From Ustilago trichophora (lineage: Eukaryota > Basidiomycota > Ustilaginomycetes > Ustilaginales > Ustilaginaceae), in contig OOIN01000039.1 of assembly GCA_900323505.1 (NCBI GenBank), forward strand, positions 372,001-436,000: a stretch of DNA of 64,000 nt, written 5' to 3'. Below the pieces are notes generated by a model that ran no database searches, was not told the origin of the DNA, and saw only the letters and a list, made by a program, of their open reading frames with translations. The position numbers were made by a program, and so were the translations under genes. Below, piece by piece: positions 41,388 to 52,109 of the stretch (position 1 is the stretch's first letter; the number at the start of each line of letters is the position of its first letter).

Positions 41388-42390
41388 CTTTGCGATTGTG
41401 AGAAAAGGGAAAAAGATGATGGTAGAATGACAAGACCTAGTGGCGGTTGTTGAAAGGCTTTCTTTTGTGTCTGAGCGCAAATCACAATCACAATTTGACG
41501 CACGGTTGATTGTCGCCCCCGTTTCCAGTTGAATGTGACTGGTGGCGCTCAGTGTGCCACTTTCTTCTCGCCTTGGCAAATGAGTTAGGACTCAAGCGGA
41601 AATGCTTCAAATCGTCCCAATACGAAAATACTGTACGCACAATCCGCCCTCACCATCTCACCACCGTCCTGTGACCGCCCTCCTGTGGTACACAATAGAC
41701 ACAGCCAAGTTCCATTCACACATCCACACAGCCTCAAAGCTGTTCACCCGCCCACCCAATTTGCAGCTTAAACCTAACAATCTTGGTGAAAAAAAAGATC
41801 CGCCCGCTCCGTTTGCTGCAACCTATCGAGTCACCCGCAGAAATGTGACGCGTCTAGAACCCCAGCCTTGTCACACAAAGTGCGTCGGCCAATCAGAATC
41901 GCTGGAAATGTCAATCTCTCATCTCTTGACACCTTGGGCTCGGATCTCTTCGGACGATTTGATCCCTCCCTTCTCAACAGCTGCAACCCGCTCTCACGTT
42001 CCACCATACAACGTACCCACACGTCGTTGTACCTCTCCACTCGTTCCACACAGTATTGAGCCCCCGGGCGTTTCAAGGTTGATAGTGCGCTGTCTCAACA
42101 CTTTGTCTCTCGCCTAGCAATCTTCAGATTCGGGCATGTGTTCCGATCATGTCCGTGCCCCTCACCTCCATTGTACACGCTCAGATCAGTCCCAACACGC
42201 AATGCCTCGTGAAATCTTCCCTGATGATCTACAATACATGGTGTGAATAGAGTCTTCGAGGCCATGGGCTTCGTTTTGTCGTAGCACCTTCATCCATAGA
42301 AGCAAAACCCATGTGCTTCAGCCACAATGTCTTTTCTTTTTTTTAAGAAAAAAAATCTTGCTCCCATGCATTGTTCGCTATGTGGCTTCA
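41388..42390. other. Intergenic, LEU1 promoter and 3' end of the next minus-strand gene
   Basis: About 1 kb. 41388-42110 would hold the LEU1 promoter. A short A/T-rich patch (TTTTTTTTAAGAAAAAAAA, about 42336) lies near the 3' end of the 1107-residue gene. No convincing ORF is present. Confidence 0.5.
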
Positions 42391-45300
42391 TTACGCTCCG
42401 CTATAAGGTCCTTGCTGCTCATTGTAAGGATGCTGTTGCTGGTTGAGTGGTGAGTACTGCGGAGATGCAGGCTGACCCGATCGGTATTGAAGTATCGAGG
42501 GCGAAGGCGCTTGCAAACCATGCCCTTGTTGTTGCTGCTGATGCTGGTGCTGTTGTTCGCCTGATGCTTGGCCTCCGCTTTGCGATGACCCATGCCCATA
42601 CGAATGACCTTGCAAAGGCTGAGTGTGATACAGAGCAGTATCCGCATCAACCCGAGATCCTGCTGTCGAATACATCACTGTCTGGCCGTACCCGCGCCCA
42701 TCGTAGGGGGTCGACACGGGTAGCTGCATCCCCTGCATCAAGGGAGCTGCCTGTGTTGGAGGCATTCCCCCGCCCATCGGCGCTGGCCCTTGTCTCTCCG
42801 CTCCTTGAGCTTCCAAGCGTTGCTGCGATCCGTCGCCTGCGTATATCGTGTTGTAACCATAGCTCGCGTGGGACGACAACACGCTTGGTGGCATGCCAGA
42901 CCCCGCTGCTGAGCCTGCCCCTCGATGTGCTCCCGGCTGAGACATGCGCGCAAGCTGCGCACCTGCTTGCTCCATGTTGTAGCCGCTTCCCATGGGCATT
43001 GAAAGCACCGATGCCGACCCTGTGTCGCTACCTCCCGAAAAACGACCTCCGTACCGCCTTCGCTCTTGAGCAAAGTAGTCTGATCCCTCGTCTACGCCCA
43101 TCGGACTCGTCACGCCGGACGGCGACACCGCTGCTCCCAATTCCGACGCACCCGGTGACAGAATCAGCGTGCCGCCTTCCATGAATCCTGGCCGATTGTA
43201 GGCGCCTTGCCCTGCTAATTGCTGAGCTGCTGCTGCTGCTGATGCCGACCTCGATGTTCCACCTCCTCCGCCTCCCATCATTGACCCAGCTTTGCCCATA
43301 ACAGCGTTTTCTCGAGCAAGTTGATTCTGATGATCATACAGAGAGCCTCCCGCAAGCGGTGCCCTTGCTTCTGCTGTAGAGATTGCCAGCGTACCCGCCC
43401 TCTCCTCCATTTGAATACGGTCAATCAATGCTTTGATCCCCTTCTCTGTAGAACTGTCATCAGCGTCCCTTCCTTCGGCTTGGAGCGACTGTACCTCTTC
43501 CGTCCTTGGCGACAGCTTGGCCACCTCCGTCGACAGTCTCTGCTCTGCCGAGATGAGTGCAATCCATGTTGGTCGATGCCTCAAAAAGACACGCAGGATG
43601 GCTTGCGACATGTGAGCGTCGGCTTCGGCCATTTGATGTGCTTGAAGCTGGCGCCAGGGAGTCGAAGAGCCGTTCGCTTCGTTATTCGGCCTATTTTGGG
43701 CTCCCCTTGTGGCGGTTGAGTCTGATTCGGGCGAGCGCGTGAGGATATCCATGGCATAATTAGCGTAGAGGCCTAGTTCATGAACCTGATCAATCTCGCG
43801 CTTGCGAAGCCTCGCTTTTGACTCCTGCTTTTGCTTGTTGCGCAGCGAAACCGACCAATTCGGCTCTTGAGTACTGCGCCCGAACGAGCTCATGGCCCCG
43901 GCTCCCTGCGCCCCTTCCAACGTCCCGATCGCAGCAGTAGCATCGCCGCCCATCAAGCCAAGTAGAGATCCAGTTCCCGCTCTTATCGAAGACACAGGAA
44001 TGGCACCAACGTGCGCCGACATATCTGTGAGCACGCTTGTAAGAGCCTCTCTCTGTTGCATGACCCTCCGATGGTAGGCCTTCATCTTCTCCCGATTTTG
44101 CTCTGCCCTCGATCGCTTGCGTGAGTCCGGGTCCGAGGACGACGTCATTGGAATTAGACCTGTATTCGAACGATACGTCCTCCTGTCCGTATATGGGTGC
44201 CCTTCTTGCGCCGGAATGAGAGAAGTGGGAGAAATCAGCTCGGTGGGTGTGGTGGGGAGAGAGCTAAAGTACGAGTATGCCGAGATGCTGTGGGCTCGAT
44301 CTTGATGTGCAGCCAAAGCTTCTTCCGGCGTGTTGGTGTTGTGCTCTTCGGAATTGGATCGTCCTGGGATACCTCCAGACCATGAAGCACCTGATTGTAA
44401 CGGCGGACGGAGAGTCAGATTGGTCGAATCGATATCGGCTCCTCGATCTTCCGTCGCACTATTACTCGTTTCTCCCCGCCATCGTTTTGGCCATTCCGAG
44501 TCCGAGGAGGGCACGGAGGTTCGTGAAGAGACTCCACTGCTCGGATGGGGAGCCGCAATAGGCGCTGTCGTTGTGGTGGAAAGTGGCGTGGATGCGGACG
44601 AGGCAGATGTCGACGTCGAAATTGACAATTTCGAGTCGATCAGGCTCACCACTTTGTCGAGTGGGACATCACAGCGGATTGCCGAGTCGATGGTGGCTGC
44701 AAAGGTATCATTTCGTTGCTTTACCTCGCCAGGAACAACTGCTACGGTCAGCCGCCGGTTAGGACCAAAGGCTTGCTGCTGACTGCTGCCGCCCTCTGTT
44801 GAACTGAAGCTACGTCCGCCGCCTTCGAACTGAGTGCGTTGTTCATCTGTCGAGTAAGTCTGATCTTGGCTTGATGCCCTGTCGTAGTGACTCAGACCCT
44901 GATCTGGTCCAATTTCTGTGCTGCCAGCATAAGGACTTGGAATACCCGACGGTGCCGTCCATGGTTGTTGGGGCTGTGCTTCAGCACAGCGGCTGATGTG
45001 TTCGCCAAAGTTGGGGAAGAGATTCTGAAAGATTTCTACTTGGTAAGCGAAGGTCTCCAGCAACGTTGGCAACGACATGGAATGCGCCTGTCCAAAAAGA
45101 AGCGGGATGATGCAGTCGTGTGGTCCCAATCGATCACAAACCCTCCTTTCGATGCAAAAGAAGCGAATCGAGTCTTGCAGGAATGTGGTAAAATGATGAT
45201 GCCAAGTGCGCTGAGCGATTGCTTCCTCGACAGTTGGCTGGTCGCGTACCAGGCGATACGTGACAAAGTCGGCATTGATGACGGCCGCGACCGTCACCAT

Positions 45301-45714
45301 CGAGACCACAAAGTCGTCCAGAGGTCGATCACGATTGGCAGGTTTGCCCTGTGCCACCAACATTACTTGGCTAAACAGCTTTTGATCGTAGTATTCGGCG
45401 ACGTTGACGAGGTCTTCAGGCGATGTGGGCAATCCCCGATGCCCAACCATGCGTGGCCAGTGGTTGGTATCTATCTGAGGCTTTCCCATCACCACCCATT
45501 CATCGTGCAGCCGTCGGAAGCCGAGACCATACATGCGCGCCTCGCAATACGACATGGCGTCTACTTTACCGAAGCATGGATAATAAATTTTGCGAACCTT
45601 TGAGAGATCCGCCACACCATCAGATGCGCTACTGGCGATGGTCGGATCCTCTTTCGAGTCCATCCGCGCCGGGCTTGATGAAGCCTGGATGTAGCTGGGA
45701 CCATCTTCGGACAT
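42391..45714 (-). CDS. Large protein of unknown function, disordered with Gln/Gly-rich C-terminus
   Basis: A 1107-residue ORF from a clear ATG, without introns. Residues 40-240 look like a folded, mostly helical domain with Cys, His and aromatic residues (KIYYPCFGKVDAMSYCEAR, GFRRLHDEWVVMGKP, FFCIERRVCDRLGPHD). Ser/Thr-rich low-complexity sequence fills 250-530. A strongly basic amphipathic segment at 532-557 (RKRSRAEQNREKMKAYHRR) and another basic helix near residue 640 (KARLRKREIDQVHELG) could bind nucleic acid, although neither fits the bZIP or bHLH consensus. The C-terminal third is rich in Gly, Gln, Ser and Met and ends in a Gln/His/Pro-rich tail. I do not recognise the family. A transcriptional regulator is a guess from composition and from the very long upstream region. 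Confidence 0.75.
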   Translation of the reverse strand: MSEDGPSYIQASSSPARMDSKEDPTIASSASDGVADLSKVRKIYYPCFGKVDAMSYCEARMYGLGFRRLHDEWVVMGKPQIDTNHWPRMVGHRGLPTSPEDLVNVAEYYDQKLFSQVMLVAQGKPANRDRPLDDFVVSMVTVAAVINADFVTYRLVRDQPTVEEAIAQRTWHHHFTTFLQDSIRFFCIERRVCDRLGPHDCIIPLLFGQAHSMSLPTLLETFAYQVEIFQNLFPNFGEHISRCAEAQPQQPWTAPSGIPSPYAGSTEIGPDQGLSHYDRASSQDQTYSTDEQRTQFEGGGRSFSSTEGGSSQQQAFGPNRRLTVAVVPGEVKQRNDTFAATIDSAIRCDVPLDKVVSLIDSKLSISTSTSASSASTPLSTTTTAPIAAPHPSSGVSSRTSVPSSDSEWPKRWRGETSNSATEDRGADIDSTNLTLRPPLQSGASWSGGIPGRSNSEEHNTNTPEEALAAHQDRAHSISAYSYFSSLPTTPTELISPTSLIPAQEGHPYTDRRTYRSNTGLIPMTSSSDPDSRKRSRAEQNREKMKAYHRRVMQQREALTSVLTDMSAHVGAIPVSSIRAGTGSLLGLMGGDATAAIGTLEGAQGAGAMSSFGRSTQEPNWSVSLRNKQKQESKARLRKREIDQVHELGLYANYAMDILTRSPESDSTATRGAQNRPNNEANGSSTPWRQLQAHQMAEADAHMSQAILRVFLRHRPTWIALISAEQRLSTEVAKLSPRTEEVQSLQAEGRDADDSSTEKGIKALIDRIQMEERAGTLAISTAEARAPLAGGSLYDHQNQLARENAVMGKAGSMMGGGGGGTSRSASAAAAAQQLAGQGAYNRPGFMEGGTLILSPGASELGAAVSPSGVTSPMGVDEGSDYFAQERRRYGGRFSGGSDTGSASVLSMPMGSGYNMEQAGAQLARMSQPGAHRGAGSAAGSGMPPSVLSSHASYGYNTIYAGDGSQQRLEAQGAERQGPAPMGGGMPPTQAAPLMQGMQLPVSTPYDGRGYGQTVMYSTAGSRVDADTALYHTQPLQGHSYGHGSSQSGGQASGEQQHQHQQQQQGHGLQAPSPSILQYRSGQPASPQYSPLNQQQHPYNEQQGPYSGA

Positions 45715-48700
45715 ACTGACGACGGATCGGATTCTGAAAAGAACCGAGGTGGATCGGTGCTGTTAGGGAGGGAAGCAGTGTAAGGCTACCTCCTCCCTGT
45801 GGGAGCAAAGCTAAGTCTGTCGAAGCCGAGAGAGTGTGAGAATGCCGACAATTGAAGGTCTGTTGGATGAACTACACCTTGATGTGAAAGACGTAGTATA
45901 TTGTGGAAAGGAAGCAGCTTGTGTTTGGTTGGCATCTGCAGTCGTGTCGACAAGGCTGAAGCACTCAGTATCTTTGATGACTGCGTCGTGATACTAATTT
46001 GTGCTGTTAGAGGTGGTGCCGAAGCTAAGGTGCGTTGCTCCCAAAGTCACAAGATGTCCTTCCTCTAATCTTCTGCGACCCAGTGCAAATTTTGGCGTCA
46101 GTAACGAAGGTGCAGAGTTCAAGGCGGCTAGGTCTGGTGGTGTGATGTTGAAAAGAAGGTAACTGGTGAGAGAGACTCCTTGTAGAGAGTTTGGCGACGC
46201 CAGTCAAGATAGCGTGAGGAGCGTAATGATGGCACCTGCACCTTCCACGTATGGATACGAAAGAAGGACGGTTGCTGCAGGAGGAGGTGGGTGTCGATGC
46301 TAACAAAGTTGAGCAAGGTGATACCGATATGTATCTCCAGCTTTAAAGGGATCTCTGACAATTGCAAGCAGGGCGGAGAACGTGGTGAAAGGGCAAGAAC
46401 ACGAAGCAGAGATCTTGTGTAGAAGCGGATTGATGGACGCAGGCACGCAAACAAACGCCGGCAAATGAGTGACGTGAGGAGGTCAAGGACAAACTAAAGA
46501 AGACGCGAATGACTTGGCTCGGAGGAGCGAAAGAATGGGGCGGCGCTATTGGTGTAAGAAAGCTAGAGAGCCAGAAGCGGAAGGCTGAGGAGAGTGAGGA
46601 GCGAATAAGTAATCTCGGGATGAGGGTGTTCCATGGTAAGGGGACCGATATGCATGCCTTTTAGATGCGTGCACCAGACTGCATCAAAGCATAGCGAGCA
46701 CGGCCACTAGGCAGAAGGCGGCTAGGAGCAACGGAAAAATTTGCAGATTGTTGTAACTACACAACACCGCAGTCGGGAGGAACGGGGACGGCGACGATGG
46801 CAGCTTTGAACAAAGTCGGGGAACGAATCACGGGGGAGCTACAAGGACGAAAGAAAGAGTGTGACAGCAAAGTCGCCGAAGGGCAGCGACGAAGCTGTGG
46901 GTCGAGGATAAAACTGCAAAGGAATCTTGGCGGGAGCGGCTGTCAAAAGCAACAAGGCTGCCCATCAGCTGAGAGAGGGGACCTGACAACAACGGAACAC
47001 GACGATGGTGGAAGGGCAGCAACCATCGAGGACCTTGGTGATCATGCTCTCGGCAGGTCCATCTTGCAAAGAGGCATGGCCAAACCATAGGGAGGATCAC
47101 AGGTGTTACAGCGGTGTGGAGAAGGGTGGCACTTGGCATGAATTGAGGCACACCGGAGGACGAGCGATGGCGATAGAGCACACTGAGACCATACTCTACG
47201 GATCCGGACATTGGAAGCGTCGTTGCTGTTGAGCGTGACAGCTGTGGATAGAAGAAGCAGCAGAAGCAGGTCACATGCGTTTGGCATGGAAAGATCCAAG
47301 CAGAGGCGCTTGCAGAGCTGAAAGGGATCAGATCCAGACAAACACATGAGCAGCTGCGTCGGAGTGAAAAAGTGTGAGTCGTCAAGCAGTCAGGATAAAG
47401 TTGTTCAAGGGCCAAATGCGCCTCATGAAATTTTCCGGGGCGATGGTGTCGGGTGGACAGGCAAGGAGCAAAATGTGGAAGGCTTTGGTGGCGATTGATC
47501 TGGCATCCACGGATGGAGAGGCGTCATGCATACGAGCGGAGGAAGAGTAGCAGACCGGAACAAGGGAAAGAATCGACACACTTCTGTTTATGCGAGGAGA
47601 AGCAGCAGCAAGAGGAGAAGAGGAGCACAGCGGCTAGGAGACTAGGCAGGCATGCGAGAGCAAGCACACAGACAATGGCGCCGACAAGACACACACTATG
47701 GAACGGGCAGAGATGAGATCAAAGATGCTTGTCGCCTTACCCCCAGACGCAATCGCGCGTCGTGTGCAGAGCGGACAAGCGGTGAGGAAGCGGCAGGCAA
47801 CGGCCCAGTGCGCAGGAATGGTCTCTAGTACCAGATAGTTAGTGAGAGAATTTGTTGAGGGAAGCTTGCTCGAGAGGGCGAGGCACTGTCGAAAATTGAC
47901 AGCAAGGGCTCCGGAGAAAAGGCAGAGGTAAGTGGGTGGACAGTGGGCTGGCGTGTCAGCTGCTCTTGAACCAGCATCTTGGAGAGGAGCAGGAGCAGCA
48001 TGGTCGGAAGTTGAAATATGAAAAGGCTTCCTAATCGCGTCAAATGTCTTGCCCATGGCTGTGGGTGTTGATGCGATTGCAGAAGCACACAGGACTGGCG
48101 GCGGCTGGCTTGTGTGATTCCTGCAGCAGATGTTGACACCAGACTCGCTTGACAGCAGCGACGGGTTCCAAACATCTGCTCTTGGTATCGCGGAAAAACA
48201 AATCGCAAGAGGTTCGAGTGCATGCATGTCCGCATTCTGTTGGAGTCGGATCATGGTCATGTTCATGCCGCCAAAAGGGCGCATAGGATGGAGACATGAG
48301 TAGGCGCCGCTTGGTTGCAGCCATGCTGGTGACTGCAGAGACTAGGTGAGCGTCAGCATAGTTGGCAATCAAGCTTTGCGCTAGCGTGGAAATGGAAGCT
48401 GAAGGACATGGCGTGGGACAAAGGCTGGAGATACAGAGCTACTGTAAGTTGGCGTGCGATGAGCGAGAAAGGGGCGACTAGGATCGCATGAAGCAGTCAG
48501 AGATGACAGAAGCGAACCAGATTCACGGCGCCATCGGCAACACTGGGTACGCTGTCCAACAATCACGCCAGTTTGCGCTTGTTATCATTTTATTTTTCTC
48601 GCTTCGACATCCGCGGATAAAGCCGAGAAGAATTAATTGATATGTACTGTACTGTACAGTACTGTACTGTACATGTACACAGCAGTGGAGCTGAGAATGA

Positions 48701-51700
48701 ATGCAAACATGCATCAACATCTGATGGCTCGTGTTGAAAGGGGCCAGTCCTCTGTCATCGAAATCCCCTTTAGGCTCAACTTTTAACCACTTCCGATCAG
48801 GAACGAGACAAGCGGAAGTGGAAAACGAGACGAGGTTAAAAGTGGCTGAAAATAGCAAACAAGGATCGGAACATGGCCAAACGTGTTGTGGCGTCAAGGA
48901 TACCAAGTGGATGACTGTTGTTGTACCAGTCTCAACGAAACAAAAATCATGGTGCGAGCACTACAGGGTGGCTTTACCCTCTTTAGCACCGAGTCAATTC
49001 ATTCCAAGCTCCGCTTTGCAAAGCTAGACCGTCTTTGATAGTCCGACAGATCTCTGAGGAACTGCGAATTTGGTTGGCTTGGACGAGCAGATGATTAATC
49101 CTTCGAAAATCAGACACATTAGTTTTCCCAACTTGCACCGAAGCCAGCTGCCTTGACTGACCTTTCACATCTTTATCCGAGGACATCAAAGTAAAGGCAA
49201 CCGGTCATGTATGCCTGCGAGTCATGTGCTTGTGCTTGATGTGTGGTGAAGACAATGTCAGTTGGTCTGCGGCTCAACGTCAGCCCATCGTGCTTTACTT
49301 TCGAGCGTCCCTACTGGAGGATATGGCACATGATATCCAACATGTTCAAGGACAGTGTCTCGCGCCTGGGCGTCCTCGAAGGGGTTCTGGCGGGGTGCAT
49401 AAGCGAGACGCTCTTCTAGAATCTGCTTGCCGGGCCATGAGTGTTCGGCTGGGTCTGGTCACTTTGCGGTGGCTCCCCAATCGAGCTCGATGAGTCCGCA
49501 GTGCAATGTATCCGAACCGGAAGCGAGAAAGATTCAGGCTCGCCAAGCTATGGATGCTCACCGAAGATTCGGGAAGGATGCATTTGGCAAGATTTCACAG
49601 CCGCAAGGTGTTGCTACGACTAGCTAGCAACCGTTTCCAATGATGCATGAAAAGCTTACGGCAGCTTGCATTGGTGGCCCGGAGACGTTTGCGCGTACTG
49701 TACAGTTCAGCTTTCACATTATGAAGAGCGGTGACGCGACGTCATTGGCCAAGGACAGGAACATTCGAATAGGGCATGGTAAGGGCCATCGGAGCCGCGA
49801 ACGCTTCTTCTTGTGCCTGTAACCGCGGTGTGCCAAGACCGCGATCCGAGAAAGTTGCGCTCTTGGGACTTCCGCTGCAAGCTCAAGTGACCCACGAGCG
49901 TTGGTACGGAAAGCAATCATCTGGCACTGGGGATGGTGCAAGGTGCCGCAAGAACATGATCTCGCCTAAATGCTGCATCTCGCTCGGCTAGCACATGGGA
50001 GGAATCCCGAAAAAGAATGACTTTGGAGAAAATAAAGAAAAGAAAAGAAAAGAAAACGATGGTTGAGGACCATAAGCTCCTCGCTTTTGTTTGAGCACGC
50101 TTTTGTGTCTCGTCAGTGACGCGTATTGAACGAGCTGCTCAACAGCTTCCATGTGTTAACGCAGTGTTCGGTCTACAGCACCTTCTTGGTTGCCTATTTA
50201 GAAGCTTTGGACGAGCGCGATGCATTTGATTGTACGGTACAGTACAGGTGCGATTTGTGATTTCCTGCCATACAGTACTGTACAGTATTGTTAATTTCGG
50301 CGAGGTTTTCTTTCCAGTTTTTTCAGGGTTTATTTTCCATTTTCCATTTTTTGAATGACATCTGTCGTCTTGGCTTGGTTCGCGTGGCATCTCGACGGGA
50401 ACGCACCCGAGCCTCTGGTGCCACCTGGACAGCCACACGACAACCACACACGACGATAGGCAAACGGACGGCTTGGGAGCTTCTATGGTTGCCGAGTGAT
50501 GAGATTGTCCAGTGTCCCGATCGAAGCAGAATGTTCGAAGCCACACCGTCGTCGCTGAAGAAATCGCGTCTCTGTCCAGCACGCGCAGCGTATCAGTTGG
50601 ATTGAATCCAAAGGTAAAACATCACCGGTGTCCGATACATCTTCTCGTTGAGGTGTGGCCAATCACGATGGAGAAGACCTCTCGTTAGAGCATGTGGTGC
50701 TCGACGACGATCAAGTTGCGGCGAAAACGGCGCGATTTGATGCGCTCGAGTTTATCCTGGGCTCCCAACTCCGCTGGAGAGGTTGTTACAAGTGTTGGGT
50801 TGTTGTATGCTCATTCGGCGGAGTTGTAGGTAGGTATAATCGGGGCCGATCGCGTCTGTTCGCAGCTCAGATTGCTGTACAGTAAGTTGTGGTATCGTCG
50901 ATACCTGGCTGCATACAGTGCATTGGATAGGGGTTGCAGCTCAGCTGTTCATGCGCTTGCGGTTGCATACACCGCTCAGGAACAGGCGCCCCCTCTTTTT
51001 GCGCCTCATCCGTCCAGCCACATCTAGCATGAATGCGTATGCCTAGAATCAGGTTCATGTGCTTCAAGCTCTGATTGACCATGCAGGGCAGCCTGAGGTG
51101 AAGCACTTGTGACATCAACTGTCAAGACGCGAAGGCCATTTGAAGTTTTTTTGCAGGAGACAGACATCCGCCGAAAGCATCAACACAATACTGGAAGCAA
51201 CGATTATGGTAATCGCTACACATTTCATGGAACGACAGCTGATCGACACATGTCAAGGGGCATGGGATTGCTGTGGGCGGATATACATTATGACCATACT
51301 GTATCGAGATACGAGATTGCAACTATAATTGCATCTCGCCGAGGCATGGAGATTATCCGGAGGCTTTTGTTTCCGCGCGTCTCCGATGGAATATGAATAT
51401 TTTGTCGAGTCATGTTATATCGAAAATAGTTGACATAGAAGATCGTGTTACTGTAAGAATGCGAAACTCTCACAGCTAGGCAAGGCGAAAAAAAGGACTC
51501 GCACGAGCGCAAGGACATGTGTGCGCGCTCTTGATTTTTGTGTGACATGGCCCAACCTTTGGCATCCCTCACTTGTCGTCGATGCTCGGGCCTCTGCTTC
51601 TATAGCTGTTTGCATATTCTGCGATTAGCGACACCTCTCTGAGTGATGATATGAGCAACGACGGATTGGCGGGACACGATTGCGTGGCTGTGATGCAATT

Positions 51701-52109
51701 GTCAACAAGAAGAAGGGTCTGTGGAAAAAGTGACAGCGAAACGCTCAGACGTGTGTGCCAATAGGGTTAATCGTGAATGCGTGCGACACGAAAGCTCTTG
51801 TTGGAAATTCAACTGCAGATAGTGCTGCACGCAAGGCTACCTCGCTCAGGAGCTCTCGACCCCCACCATCGTCCCCACCACCATTCTCCCTTTGTCACTA
51901 TCTTGTTGCTCGTGCCTATCCCACCGAGCTCCTCTCGCCCACACTCTCTCTCTTCCCTCTCTTCACGCACAAGGTTGACTGGCTCGACCGCGCCGGCCCA
52001 ATTATCACCAAAAAGCGGTGCAAGCTGGCCTTGTCCTCTTTCTTCTCGTCTTACCATCCATCGCATTCATCACACTCGCATATCTCCCTTCATCACACCC
52101 GAGTCCGCC
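45715..52109. other. 6.4 kb region without a convincing gene
   Basis: The leftmost 700 bases, read on the minus strand, are pyrimidine-rich with a TTTAAAG box near 46344, consistent with a long 5' UTR and promoter for the 1107-residue gene. From 46.8 to 52.0 kb, ORFs on both strands are short, overlap, and lack motifs or consistent codon bias. No transposon domains are seen. Four copies of the palindrome CTGTACAG (48652, 49698, 50278 and 50875) and a GTACT tandem tract (48643-48678) fall here. From about 51880 onward the sequence is the pyrimidine-rich leader of the RRM/EF-hand gene. An unannotated non-coding RNA or a large regulatory region is possible. Confidence 0.5.
48643..48678. repeat. 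GTACT pentamer repeat with palindromic core
   Basis: Short tandem GTACT/GTACA units, centred on the palindrome ACTGTACAGT at 48651-48660 and ending in ACATGTAC. Confidence 0.9.

Noticed and set aside
46797..47090. 97-codon ORF beginning MAALNKVGERITG
   Set aside because: The first residues look plausible but the rest is Gly/Arg/Gln-rich without structure, in a region with no other coding signal.
47634..48284. 216-codon minus-strand ORF in the gene-free gap
   Set aside because: No motif, no codon bias, and overlapping frames of similar length on the same strand.
49255..49419. 54-codon plus-strand ORF with protein-like wording (PYWRIWHMISNMF)
   Set aside because: Too short, isolated, with no splice partners or family resemblance.
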